Origin: Iris pallida
Lineage: Eukaryota; Streptophyta; Magnoliopsida; Asparagales; Iridaceae
NCBI GenBank assembly: GCA_029216955.1
Contig: JANAVB010003400.1
Location: 13,580,539-13,644,538 of the forward strand
Reading direction: 5' to 3'
Length of the DNA stretch: 64,000 nucleotides
The notes under the pieces were generated by a model, which saw only the letters and a list, made by a program, of their open reading frames with translations, had not been told where the DNA came from and made no database searches. Shown piece by piece: positions 35,280-47,219 of the stretch. The position numbers were made by a program, and so were the translations under genes. The first letter of the stretch is position 1. Each line of letters opens with the position of its first letter.

Positions 35280-38200
35280 TTAATCCTCTTCTGAAAATTC
35301 ATCTAGTTCGTTTAGCTCATCTTCTTCTTCTTCTTCTTCTTCTTCTTCTTCTTCCTTCTCTACATCTTCACTTTTATCTGTATCTTCCTCTTCAGATAAT
35401 TCTACTTCTTCTACACAATTAGATGTGTAATGAGGAACTTCCGTCGTGTCCACTTCTATAATATTTGTTACAAGAGGTAGTTCATCCTGTTGATAAGCTA
35501 TATCGTCAACCTCAAAGGTATTTCTAGCTTTGGTCTTGTATACTGCCCACCAGTCCGACCTTGTTGTTCCCCGTTTAGGATAACTTGTGAAGTACACGAG
35601 CTGAGCCTGACTTGATAGGACAAATGGTTCATAGGCTTGATATCGACGCCGATAGTTTATATCAACAAGACCGTGCTTGTCTACTTTCCAACCTTGACCT
35701 TCAATCGGATCGAACCAATCACACCTGAATAACACAATCTTAGCAGGCTCTATTCCATAACTATATGTCAGCTCCACGATCTCCCGTAGCACGCCATAGA
35801 AATCGTTGCCCGCATCAACATCTTTGTAGTTCGAAGATCTGATACACAAACAGCTGTTTTTAGTATATTCGAGATCCACAAAGTTGTCTCTGATCGGGCA
35901 AGTTGTTGACTTGAACCTAAACCCATTAACACAGTAGCTTGGCCATTTTTTTGTAATATAAATTGGCCCCTTGGCTAGCGTTCTAATAGACTCATTCTCA
36001 AGTCTTGCGTATGGACGATCGACCGAAATACCACGAAAGAAGCAATTAAGCTCATTCTCAATCAAGTACATATACAGAAAGGTAATTACAGAGTTCTCAA
36101 GTCTTACGTATGCACTCAACCATGATGGAAAATAACACCTCATTTCTTGTTCTAGTTCTTCTTCTGTTATGTGTGGCCTACCTGACCTCACATCATCATT
36201 AAATATGCTGAAAACAACATCGTGCAATTAATGTAATAGTATCATTCTCAACACTATTAAAATAATGTAGACGTATTATTTACTTACCCCTCCAGTTTCT
36301 CTACTTCCTCCTCGTCGCAGTTGAGTAATACATACACCTGAGCAGCCCTTAGCTCATCATCGTTCAGATATCTCTTCTTCATCTTACCCGATGGCTTTTC
36401 TGGAGCATTGAATACCTTCAGTATTGTATCATTACTTTCATGATCTCCCTCATCGTTTCTGGAAGCTCTCGTTCTATTAGTTGTAACATGAGGCTTGAAA
36501 TACATCGAACAAAAGTTTGTAATCTCCTCGAGAACATAGGCTTCACAAATAGAACCCTCGACCCATGCCTTATTTTTCACCTTTTTTTTAGGTGATTCAA
36601 ATGTCGCTCGAACGGGTACATCCATCGATATTCGACGGGTCCACCAACACGTGCCTCATAGGATAGATGAATCGGCAAATGCTCTATAGAGTCGAAGAAT
36701 CCAGGAGAAAACACCCTCTCTAGCTTGCATAGTGTTACCGCAATGTCCTTCTCTTGCTTTTCTAGACGATCAACGAGCAATTTCTTAGAACAAAGATCCC
36801 TGAAGAATATGCTAAGCTTCGTCAATGGATCCCAAACTGCCTGCGGTAAGAATTCCCGAAATGCAATCGAAATTAACCTCTCCATGAATACGTGACAATC
36901 GTGGCTCTTCATACCCGTCAATTTATTTTCCTTCGGATCGACACATCTTCTCAGATTTGACACATATCCGTCTGGAAATTTTAGGCCCTGGATCCACCGA
37001 CAAAGTCTCACTTTATCCTCCTTGTCCAGCAAAAAAATTGACTTCGGCAGGAACTGTTTTCCATTCTGCTGTATCAAATGCAACGTAGGACGTTTGCATA
37101 TTTCTTCTAAGTCCAACCTGGCCTTGGGATTCTCTTTCGTTTTTCCCTTTACGTCCATCACAGTATTAATTATGTTATCAAACACATTCTTCTCAATATG
37201 CATGACATCAAGATTATGTCTGATCAGATTGGTACTCCAGTAGGGCAGATCCTAAAATATGCTCCTCTTTGTCCAGTTATGATCTCTACCAAATCCATCG
37301 CACTTGTACCCAGTTGTAGGATCTTCGATAGCACTTGGAAAATCTTTAACCTCCTCCCATATCGTGGCTCCGCACCACCTTGGCGGTGGATCACCCTTCT
37401 CTACAATGTCGGTACGGAATACATTCCTGTTCCTTCTGAACGGATGATCTTTTGGCAAAAATTGCCGATGACAATCAAAGAAGCACAATTTTTCTTCGTG
37501 TTTCAAGCAGAAAGCCTTACTACGGTCCATGCAATACGGACATGAGAGACGGCCATGAGTGCTCCATCCAGATAACATTCTATAGGCCGAAAAGTCGTTG
37601 ATGGTCCACATAAGGGTTGCCTTCATCTGAAAATTCTGCTTCCTGGAAACATCGTACGTGTTAGCCCCTACTTCCCATAACTGATTCAACTCATCTATCA
37701 AAGGCTGTAAGTACACGTCAATGTTCCTCTTGGGATTATTTGGACCAAGAATTATAACGGTTAGAAACATGTACTGAGTCTTCATGCACATCCAAGGCGG
37801 TAGGTTATACAGAGTGACAATAACAGGCCAGCACGAATACTGGGATCCCGAAAGACTAAAAGGAGTAAAACCGTCAGAAGATAGTCCCAACCTGACATTA
37901 CGCGAATCTAAAGCAAAATCGGGATACACTCGATCAAAGTGCTTCCACGCTTCTCCATCGGATGGGTGATCCAACACTCCTTCAATCTGTTCTCGCATGT
38001 GCCAACTCATATTTTCGGCCGTCTCTTTCACCATAAATAATCTTTGCAACCGCGGCGTTAAAGGCAAGTAGTGCATTGAATCGGTCGATCTTCTTGCACC
38101 GGTAGACCTTCCTGTACTAGTTGTCATATAGCGATCAGTACCACAAAATCTGCACACATCTACGTCCATGTCGTCTTTGTAGTACAGCATGCACCTATTG

Positions 38201-38901
38201 CGACAGGAATCGATTTTCTCGTATTCCATCCAGAGCGATCTCACCATCCTCTTAGACCGGTAGAAGTCTTTAGGCAACTTAGCAACCGCCGGCAAGATCT
38301 CTATAATCAACTCCAATACTCGGTTGTAGCATTCTTATGATATGTTAAAATTTGACTTAATGCTCAACAGTCTTGTAACCACCTCCAACGGTGAATGATC
38401 CTCACAACCAGAATACAATGGAGTCCTTGCATTCTCCAGCAACTCCATGAACTGTGCAACATCGGCGTTCGGTGCCTCCTCAGGTGCATCATGAACGAAA
38501 CTAGGCCCCGCAGCATCGAAAACCATGTTCACGCACCCGTCGTCGTATACATGATTATCTGAAACAAAATTAGGTCCCGCATGCATATATGGCTCAACAT
38601 AAGGCTCCGGCTCTGATGCTAAAGACACAAGTTCTTCGTGTGCGGTCCACTGATAGTAATTAGGCATGAAATCTCTCGAGTACAAATAATATGTCACTTC
38701 CACTTCTGGATAATATTTCACATTATGACATTTCACACACGGATACTTAATTTTGGTGCCGTCCATGTACCGAGGGAACGCCTTAGCAAACTGCAGGAAC
38801 TGCTCTACTCCCGCTATGTATTCATCCCGCACACCACACATATCATCAGGACGACGATTGTACATCCATGAACGATTTCGCAAGTAGTAATTCATATCCA
38901 T
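35280..38901 (-). pseudogene. TNP2-like CACTA transposase
   Basis: One long frame with an 80-nt GT-AG intron at 36208-36287. In order: the N-terminal transposase-associated domain (RSWMYNRRP, YPCVKCHN); the Transposase_21 core at about 38316-37252 (YPDFALDSRNVRLGLSSDGF, YNLPPWMCMK, DFSAYRMLSGWSTHG, CPYCMD); a DUF4218-like block (SHDCHVFMERLI, CKLERVFSPGFFDS); and, after the intron, a DUF4216-like block (FRCDWFDP, YEPFVLSSQAQ), ending in a glutamate-rich tail. It cuts and joins element ends. Lesions: TAA at 38335-38337, TAG at 37252-37254 where W is expected, and a frameshift in the T8 run at 36582-36589. Confidence 0.92.
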
Positions 38902-40174
38902 TTAGAAATAATTCTGCAAAGATGGACACACATTATCCAACAGGCACAAATTCGTATATTATGTCTTATTAGGGACACACATTAGTAGCGGACAGTTACT
39001 AATATCAATGATATGTAATCTAGGTCAAACTAGGTTGTACTAAGTCAAACAAAGTCAAACAAGGTCAACCTAAGTCAAACAAAGTCAAACAAGGTCAAAG
39101 TAGGTCAAGGGTTGACCTATAGTTGACTTTGTCAACTCTTAGTCCAATCTAAGTCAAATATCCTATTTCTAGTCATTACCTACCAAGGTACCGTTTACCT
39201 TATCGCTATTGGTATCCCAATACCAATACCTTAAGTTGGTACCCTTTACCTTATCGCTATTGGTACCCTTTACCTTATCGTTATTGGTATCCTTTACCTT
39301 ATCGTTATTGGCATGGACTGATGCATGGTAGGTAGGTGACTAGACACTTGATGTTAGGGACTGATACTCAAGTATTTAGTCAAGTGACCTCAGGAACTGA
39401 ACTCATATTCAATAGGGACTGAACTAACCAATAAGCAATCTGGGGGCTGAATAATTGATTCAAAACTGATTTAAGGACATGCTGGACATCTAAGTTGATA
39501 ACTAATACCGATGTGCAAGGGTGGAATAAACTAAAAAGGTAATCCTTCAACCAAACAATACCTAATCTATATGTCAGTCATAGGACTGAACAACTGAATA
39601 CAAGACAAATAATAGGACTGGAACTAAATAAATGCCTGGACTGATATGAAGAGATAATATGGACTACAATATGCCAAGCAAGACTGATACACATAGTTGA
39701 TACCAAATGGATACGGGACTGAACATTACACTGTGGTAATCCTCCAAACTGGATTGTACAGTGGTAAATGCTAACATGTGGATCAAATGTGGACTGTTCA
39801 AAGCTCACTGACTGAACAAAGCTAAGGGATTGAATCGATATAAAGGCAATGGACTGACCTACTAAGAGACTAACAATGTATACATTCACACTTACAAACT
39901 TGAGTCTATATATATATATACAACGACTGGACAGTCATACATGGTTGATCACATATGGAATAAACAGCCCACACAAATACACACCCACAGTCCACTTAAA
40001 CCACAAATCCCCCAATCAATATAACTACTTCTATTATACTCTTGTATGCTAGATTATCATACCAATGCTAAAGCTATAGCAAAGCACTCCTAAACTAAAG
40101 GTTAAAATTTGAATTTAGAGCATTGATGCTCTTTGAGTCATTTTGACAAATACTTGGCGTGCATATCAATGTCT

Positions 40175-40180
<6 letters not shown>
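38902..40180 (-). promoter_or_regulatory. CACTA upstream region with GTCAA cluster
   Basis: Non-coding sequence upstream of the transposase start. At 39024-39158 there are ten GTCAA and two TTGAC sites in about 135 bp, the core of WRKY-type W boxes. At 39185-39310 a TACCTTATCG(C/T)TATTGG phrase repeats about four times. No frame in it is credible. Regulatory use is inferred from position only. Confidence 0.4.
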
Positions 40181-40212
<32 letters not shown>

Positions 40213-40275
40213 GTGTCTCTGTGTGTGTGTGTGTGTGTGCGTGTGTGTCCGTGTCCGTGTGTGTGTGTGTGTCCG
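40177..40275. repeat. GT microsatellite
   Basis: Runs of GT interrupted by TCCGTGTC, about 100 bp, inside the CACTA element. Confidence 0.95.
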
Positions 40276-40279
40276 TGGG

Positions 40280-40560
40280 AGAGGAGGAGAAAGAAGGAGA
40301 GGAGTTAGGTTAGGGTTTACCTGAGGAAGAGAAGGAGGAGGTCGGATTGGGGGAGGAGGAGCTCGAGGAGGAGGATCTCGAGGAGGAGGAGCTCGCCGGA
40401 GGGGGAGGGAGTCGCCGGGGGGAGGAGGAGCTCGAGGAGGAGGATCTCGAGGAGGAGGAGCTCGCCGGAGGGGCAGGGACTCGCCGGGGGGGAGGGGGTC
40501 GCCGGGGGGGGGAGGGCACTGACAGAGGGGGAGGGAGTCGCCGGGGGGGTGGGGGGAAAA
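40280..40560. repeat. GGA-rich low-complexity tract with tandem duplication
   Basis: Built on GAGGAGGAGCTCGAGGAGGA and CTCGCCGGAGGGG; a block of about 70 bp is repeated back to back at about 40355-40500. On the transposase strand it is a polypyrimidine tract upstream of the coding region and may belong to the promoter or 5' UTR. Confidence 0.8.
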
Positions 40561-40628
40561 TTAAAATTTTTGAGGGTTTTCGAGTGAGAGTGAGGGGGAA
40601 AGAAGGCAGCGGCGTGCCCTAAGTAAAA

Positions 40629-40840
40629 TAACTTAGCGACGTCACATGTTGACGTCGCTAAACGTCGCAACAATGGCGACATATACTTATAATATGTCGC
40701 TGAACGTCGCTATTCAGCGACGTAGTATACTCCTGTCGCAGAACGTCACTAGACAGCGACGTTTTACGACGTGTTTTTAAAGACGTCGCTACTGGCGACG
40801 TAATTTCTTGCCGTCGCTACATTACGTCGCTATTTGATGA
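40629..40840. repeat. CACTA subterminal repeats, right
   Basis: ACGTCGCTA and TAGCGACGT motifs in both orientations, matching those at the left end. Confidence 0.85.
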
Positions 40841-40853
40841 TATTTTAGTAGTG

Positions 40854-41152
40854 ATCCATCATGAAGCAAGTTTCACTTGCCTAAGACTTGGTAGGTAGGA
40901 GGAGTAAATAAAGAAGATGAAGAAGTAAATATAGAAATGAATGAGGAGAGAGAGAGAAGGAGTTGGTGGATTTATAAAGAGGGGTGGGTTACATGTTGAA
41001 CCAACCCAACCAAGCCAAACCGAACCCTACCATGCCAATATTAAACCAATACAAGACTAAACCAAGATTAGCTAGTTAAGACAAGTCACAATACGGGTCA
41101 GAATTTTGTATACGTATACTGAAAATACGTATAACGAAAAACGGAGGTGACA
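40854..41152 (-). repeat. Element 2 3' LTR, last segment
   Basis: Starts with the duplicated ATC and finishes the LTR at GGAGGTGACA. A TTTATAAA box near 40972-40979 is the counterpart of the one in the 5' LTR. Confidence 0.88.
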
Positions 41153-41186
41153 AATCTACCCACCTTAAAAGAATTCCGTCCTCAAA
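41153..41186 (-). promoter_or_regulatory. Element 2 polypurine tract
   Basis: Reverse strand GAATTCTTTTAAGGTGGGTA then GATT, abutting the LTR. Except for the last bases it is identical to element 1. Confidence 0.78.
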
Positions 41187-41329
41187 ATTTAATCAAGAGG
41201 CTAGAGATGTCGGAGCAAGCTCTACCAAAGCATAAGCAATCTACGACTAGCAACCAATCAAGCAATCATTCATGCAAGCGAGGAATTTAAAAAGCAGAAG
41301 GTAGAAGAAAGACTTCCTGCTAGAAACCT

Positions 41330-42641
41330 CTCTGCCCGTTCTGAATTTGAGCTTGGGTCTGGGTATACTGCTGGGGTCTCTGCTGCGGGAAGGCTTATGT
41401 CTGAGGCGGCAATGACCTCTGAGGCTGATACTGCTATTGTATTGGTGCTGGTGCTGGTGCCCTAACTGATAGACTGGTTAGGTTCGCTGACGATGAGCTG
41501 GTTCTATTCGGACAGAACCCTATCTTATGATCCGGTGCCCCACAAGCCAAACACAATCCCTGTGCTCTGCGACACTCCAAAACAACGTGTCCTGGCTTCC
41601 CACAATGAGAGCAGCCCATTGCGAAAGACTGCTTCTGCTGCTGAGGGTACGTCGATGTTGAATATTGAACCGACGAAACTAAATTTGCCCTTCGGAGAAC
41701 TCCAATCGACAAGGCTGTAGTTGTCAGGGCTGCTGCTGAGGACAGACTCATCTGCCCATGGGACCTCTTTATTCCTCCGGTTCTATCCACGATCTTCTGC
41801 GAGTATACTCATGCCTCTTTGCTGCTCGCAAGACGACATCAAATGTCTGGTGCTTAAACTACTCCAATGAAATAATGATCTCTAGGTGAAGCCCCTGCTG
41901 GAATCGCTGGGCTCGGTCCAATTCGATTGCCACCAAGTTGGGAGCAAACCGACTAAGTCTCGAAAACTTGGCCGCATAACCGTCGACTTTCCTTCCCATC
42001 TGCTTAAGATTGGTGAATCTCGTCTGCAGATCATAGCGAGCTATTGCGTCGAAGTACTTGGTCTGGAACTTATCACTGAATGTCGCCCATAGGACATGCA
42101 TCGGTAATCCAACTGCTAACATCGCCCACCAGGTGCGGGCTAAGTCCAATAATTACAGGAGCACAACGGCCACCTTCTCGTCCTCTGGAGTCTTGGATGC
42201 TTCCAGGATAACTTCTATGTCCTGAAGCTACGCATCAACAGTGATAGCATCTTCACTACCATCAAAGAAAGGAGGGTTCAGACGCTTGAAGTTGTTGGCC
42301 GTATTGTTCCCTTAGTAACCAACTCTGTCCATGGCATCTTGTACTGTCTGGTACAGGGCATCGCCCCGACGATCTTGTGATGCAAGCAATTCTCGGATGA
42401 GTCCCACCAGGGTTCCATTGTCAGGCTCTGTAGGCTGGACTGGCTGAACTGGCAGCACATGATCTCCGGAAGGCATGACTCGGGAGGCTGCTCTTGAGTG
42501 TTGGGCTTGGTCCCCCGGTTGCTGCTGGGATGCTAGTTGAGCTCCTCCCGGCTGATCGGTAGGACCAGGAACAATGCCACTGAAAAACAATAATATAGGG
42601 GACAATAAGGAAGGACCAAGATAGATCAAGGAGGTAAGCAT
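41330..42641 (-). pseudogene. Element 2 gag, the only coding region left
   Basis: An N-terminal part with PVQPVQPTEPDNGTLVGLIR and SQDRRGDALYQTV, a capsid part at 41859-42149 (KYFDAIARYDLQTRFTNLKQ, KFSRLSRFAP), then two intact CCHC knuckles (CSHCGKPGHVVLEC and CLACGAPDHKIGFC) at 41434-41790 in a shifted frame. Stops interrupt the main frame at 42312-42314, 42228-42230 and 42153-42155. Sequence homologous to the element 1 gag tail ends near 41330, and the polypurine tract follows within 180 bp, so protease, RT, RNase H and integrase are absent. Confidence 0.85.
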
Positions 42642-42777
42642 GTGATCAGGTCAAGATTCCAGGAAGATTAGAAGGTACAAGTAGATATCAAGGGCAAACG
42701 CTGATTGAGACATCTATTCGGTAAAACTCTCACACATCTTGATTTACAAGATCTTGCATGGGCCACTACTTAAACCA
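42642..42777 (-). promoter_or_regulatory. Element 2 leader and priming-site region
   Basis: Directly inside the 5' LTR the reverse strand reads TGGTTTAAGTAGTGGCCCAT then GCAAGATC, one or two bases different from element 1. This supports a common primer. Confidence 0.6.
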
Positions 42778-44964
42778 TTTCATGCCCCACAAGCCAGAAT
42801 ACTGGAGAGCAGGGGACAGACACAGCCAGCTATGTACATTGAAGTGAATCCCACCTCGCAATACGGTCACGTCTGTCTAGATGTATGAGGATTTACTACA
42901 AGCCAACAGTCTCCTATGGTCATGAACAAGCCTAGTGTCTCAATCTCAAGCAAGTAATAATAGTTACAATATGTTAGACCATCAGATAATCAATAGTAAG
43001 GCATCCCATATATTTCATATACAGATGATCATGAAGCTAGTCGTACAAAATATGAAGACTAGCAAGAGTTTCAGTCATACATGATCAATCCTAGGATTTG
43101 TTAATCATGTTACAGCCCATAGGTAGAAAAAATATAAGTATTCAACACGAGCTAACACTTGCTCGACGGCTAAACGCCTCAAAAGAATAATTTTACAATA
43201 GAGCGGGAGAGCAAAATAAAATCCACTCGTTGCCAGGGTTTCTTTTAGTGTTCACCATCTGGCTGAAAGGCCGGGAGATCTTCGGAAGCTGCTCAGAAAT
43301 CTGGCCATATAAAATCAGCTGGGTCAGAACCCAGAAGAGCAAGTACCACAAGGGAGGCTTCACTTAAGAACTAAAACCAGCATATTAGCACATAAAAACA
43401 TAATTGATAATAAAAGACATGAGTTAGAGAAAACAAGGTGATAAATGATAAGACAACTAAGGGACTATTCCGGTAGCCAAGTTACAACCCGTAAACCAAA
43501 CAAGGACCGGGGTCATAACCCTTCACCTGAACAGAGCTTAGTCTCTAACCAATTATCGAATAAGTAAAGCATAAGCAAGCATGTCCTGAGATAACCGTGT
43601 ACTAGATCTAGATAAGACAACACAAGATTGGACTCCATCCAACAATCATGGCCAATCAATGAGTACGGCTTGATACTTTAACGAACTAGGGTTATCACAA
43701 GCCTAGTTACTAACAAGTTGTAATAAGTTTTCCATGTCCAGTTGCCCGCCTGCTGCTACCTGAGTGACCCCAGCAAAAAGAAAAACAAGTATAGCAGACA
43801 CACTGCAGTAAGATACATGTGTCCTAAGGGGGTGCCCCACTCGACGGCGGGCTAAAAATGTGCTCATTATGACAGATAGCTCCAAGTCCCATATATATAT
43901 TATATATAAGGCCAGGATCAAAGGGGCAACAGGTAACTGGAAAAGTATCTTCATGAACTACTTGATCAATCTAGTCTTTAATCCTAGCCAGATTTAGTAT
44001 AAATCCCTGACCGTGGTCATCAGGAATCCACGCCTTAGACATGATACAAGACGAGATATGTAGCTTACACAAGCACAAACACCCACGGTGTCAAGACAAG
44101 AGTTACTTAGCAAGTCAAGATAGCCGTCACAACAGCATATCAAGATTATCATGTTAGGTTACTTATCAAGATTAATTGTCAAGAGTGCGCCACGATGGGC
44201 CACTATCAAGATTACTTATCATGTCAAGAGTGCGTCATGACGGACCACCATCAAGAATTATCATATCAAATTACTTGTCAAGAGCGCACCACGACGGGTC
44301 TCTATCAAGAGTTATCATGTAAAGACATGTTCAAGATTTTACCACAACGGATCACTATCATGTAAAGTAAAGAAAGACATATTCAAGAGTGCACCACAAC
44401 GGGTCACTATCATATAAAGCAAAGAAAGACATGTTCAAGAGTGCACCACAACGGATTACTATCATATAAAGCAAAAAAAGGCATAAATCATGAGTGCACC
44501 ACAATAGGTAACTATTTAGAAATTCTAAATATGGCATAGATTGTAAAGTATAATAAATCTGGAAAAGCATAGAAACACATATCATATCACATAAGAAATA
44601 TTCGAAAGGAAATACATATCCTGACATGTGAGAAAGGATAAGTAAAAATAACTAATTGGATAAAACAATAATTGAATCTGTGCTAGTGTTAGGTGTACAA
44701 AGGGTGTACAATCATTTTCTAACTGTACAAGATCATTAAATCATGTTAAGAAATTTATTGCAGTCGAGAAAACCTCAAAATGTCAAGTACAGAAAACATG
44801 CCAAAAGATCAAAACTATGATTGTTGTTTTCAATCGCATATGAACTGCAACTAAAGTGAAACAAGAAGATTCTTGAAGCCAAGACAAAGATCTACAACTT
44901 TTATGTTGGGAGTTGGGAGAAATTCTGGCACCAATTCAGCCAAATAGGACATAAAATAGCCAAA

Positions 44965-45315
44965 ATAGGTACTATGCAAGCCATGTAGTACTATTCATCC
45001 ATACGACACTATTCATTCCTGCGGTACTATTTCCTGCGGTACTATGCAAGTCTACGGCACTATGTAAGCCATGCAGCACTATTCATTCCTACGGTACTAT
45101 GCAAGCCCATGGCACTATGCAAGCCATACGGCACTAGGCATCCATGCGGTACTATTTATTCGTGCGGTACTATGCAAGCCTGCGGCACTATACATCCATG
45201 CGATACTATTCATTCCTGTGGCACTATTCATTCTTGTGGCACTATGCAAGCCATACGGTACTATTCATTCCTGCGGCACTATTCATTCCTTTAGTACTAT
45301 TCATACAGCACTATT
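44965..45315. repeat. 18-bp minisatellite in element 2 5' LTR
   Basis: About 19 units of the same two 18-bp types as 31341-31705, in a different order, showing unit turnover since insertion. Confidence 0.88.
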
Positions 45316-45734
45316 AATCGTCCCTGCCAAATTCAGCACAGATGAACTAGAAAATGCTCAAATCTTATTTTGGCCATAGCTTCCTCAAAACAAGTCAAAT
45401 CTAACTTTTCAAAGGTCCATTTTGAGTAAAATCGATTTCTCTACAACATAGAACAATCAAAACTTGAAAATAATGAAGTTTGGTAGATCAAAACCCAAGA
45501 AAACTAAAAAAGCTACAAACTTAGATCTACAAAAATCTATCCGTCCAAGCCGAAAACTCCAAGTCCTAAAGATGCTTAGAATCATGTAGAGAAGAAGATA
45601 GAACAATAGAATAAAAGTTCCATCATGAAGCAAGTTGCACTTGCCTAAGACTTGGTAGGTGGGAGGAGTAAATGAAGAAGATGAAGAAGTAAATATAGAA
45701 ATGAATGAGAAGAGAGAGAGAATAAGTTGGTAGG

Positions 45735-45742
45735 TTTATAAA
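45735..45742 (-). promoter_or_regulatory. Candidate TATA box, element 2 5' LTR
   Basis: TTTATAAA followed on the reverse strand by CCTACCAACTTATTCTCTCT, a TATA plus pyrimidine-rich start layout. It lies about 175 bp inside the outer LTR edge, implying a short U3 and a long transcribed leader that includes the minisatellite. Confidence 0.5.
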
Positions 45743-45916
45743 GAGGGGTGGGTTACATGTTGAACCAACCCAACCAAGCCAAACCGAACCCTACCATGCC
45801 AATATTGAACCAATACAAGACTAAACCAAGATTAGCTAGTTAAGACAAGTCACAATACGGGTCAGAATTCCGTACACGTATATTGAAAATATGTATAACG
45901 GAAAACGGAGGTGATA

Positions 45917-46744
45917 GTTTGGTTTGTTATTTGATTTGGCAGACTTTGGTCTCGTATCTGGGCATGCTTGGACGAGCTCCAGGCAGGTATACCTTGCCTA
46001 TTTGACTGTCAGTATTTATATTTTTTATATGTCATTAGTCATTCTTTTATATGATGTTATTGTTGTTTCACATGACTGTTACTTGAATATTCTTATTGAC
46101 ACTTGTTAGACATGATACATGGATTACTATTGCATTATATGCTAGGTGGCTTATATTTTACTTGTGTATGATTTGATTGGACATGTTACTTACTAGAGTT
46201 CATATATGACGTGTCCTAGATTCGACTCGTCGGTATCATTGGGTTGGGAGGACAGTCATTGGACGTAAGAGCTACTTTATACATTTCCCTATATGTTCCA
46301 TCGGAGATACGGTGTTGATGACCCTGGATATATTTACAATTGGCCTCCAATATCTGTTGGAGAACATGTTAGTGATACATATGTTGACAGAATGTCTTGC
46401 GATGTTCGCTAGCCTTGAGCTATATCAATTAATGATATATGCTACATCATGTATATTGAGGCCACCAGTCTCAAAGGAGTTTTTGTCGTTCTGATTTTAA
46501 CCAGAGAGCTCATGCGCGCATGTGAACGTTGTCCTAAAAAACGCCTGATTTACATAGATTAGTTATGAGTGGTTGTTCCATGAGTTAGTGTTGTTCCCTT
46601 GTTGGTATTTACTTTTTATCATTTATGACATACATATTATGTATCTTGTTATGTCCCTCTGGAGGCTAGTTTCCTTCTATGTTATTGTTGGTTACTTTTA
46701 TAGTATTTTTGAGAAATTATTTCATCATTGATTCAAGTATACTT
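45917..46744. other. LTR-like debris, no gene seen
   Basis: Right flank of element 2. AGGCAGGTATACCTTGCCTA near 45980 resembles GGCAAGTATACCTTGCC in the LTR at about 48943, so this is probably a fragment of a related LTR in forward orientation. No frames are supported. Confidence 0.4.
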
Positions 46745-47145
46745 TGTAACCACTCTTCCCAAAATCTTTAAAATATTTTATTATTATTATTTATTTGAAT
46801 TAAATGATAATTTTTGGAATTTTATAAGTATTTAGTTAAATAGTTATTACTATAGAATACTTTAGTCATGGTTAGGTTTTAGAGTACAAGATGACTAGAA
46901 ATCGTGGCACAGATAATGAGTGGCATGCTCTGACTAGTGCATCAGCCATGGTAGGGAAGGCCGAGTCATAGGTGTTTTCTAACTAGGAAAACCAGGCCAA
47001 GTTGTGACATGACCCTATAAACGATTTATTTATTTATTTATTGAGATTATGATTTTTGGAAGACCCGGTTGTGCCAATTTAGCCCGGACTTGACCCGAAC
47101 CAAACCCAGCCCATGTAGTCGGGTGGTATGTCCAAAGACGTCCGT

Positions 47146-47219
<74 letters not shown>

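Larger units (their letters stand above)
32011..40853 (-). mobile_element. Complete CACTA (En/Spm) transposon
   Basis: 8,843 bp bounded by CACTACTAAAATA at 32011 and its inverse TATTTTAGTAGTG ending at 40853, with 3-bp target duplication ATC on both sides (32008-32010 and 40854-40856). Subterminal GCGACGT repeats occupy both ends. Two reverse-strand genes follow: a TNP2-like transposase (35280-38901) and a Transposase_24-type protein (33104-35122). The partner LTR of element 2 shows the empty site at 45618-45620. Premature stops in both genes make it non-autonomous as read. Confidence 0.96.
19231..45916 (-). mobile_element. Gypsy element 2, gag-only, carrying two nested insertions
   Basis: The left LTR starts TGTCACACCC at 19231 and ends GGTGACA at 41152, once the copia element (20193-30105) and CACTA element (32011-40853) are removed. 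The right LTR is 42778-45916 (start mutated from TG to TT, end CA to TA). Candidate target duplications GTATG (19226-19230) and GTTTG (45917-45921) differ at one base. The 1.6 kb interior keeps the leader, gag and polypurine tract but lacks protease, RT, RNase H and integrase. It is the oldest of the complete insertions in this block. Confidence 0.88.
42778..45916 (-). repeat. Element 2 5' LTR
   Basis: 3,139 bp, uninterrupted. It preserves both target sites used in the other LTR: CAGTT at 43739-43743 (copia) and TTC at 45618-45620, equivalent to ATC (CACTA). It contains the 18-bp minisatellite at 44965-45315 and GTCAAGAGTGC-type repeats at 44160-44520. Confidence 0.92.

Noticed and set aside
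40310..40682. Proline- and serine-rich reverse-strand frames and a glutamate-rich forward frame
   Set aside because: Translation of a GGA-rich tract with an internal duplication inside the CACTA upstream region.
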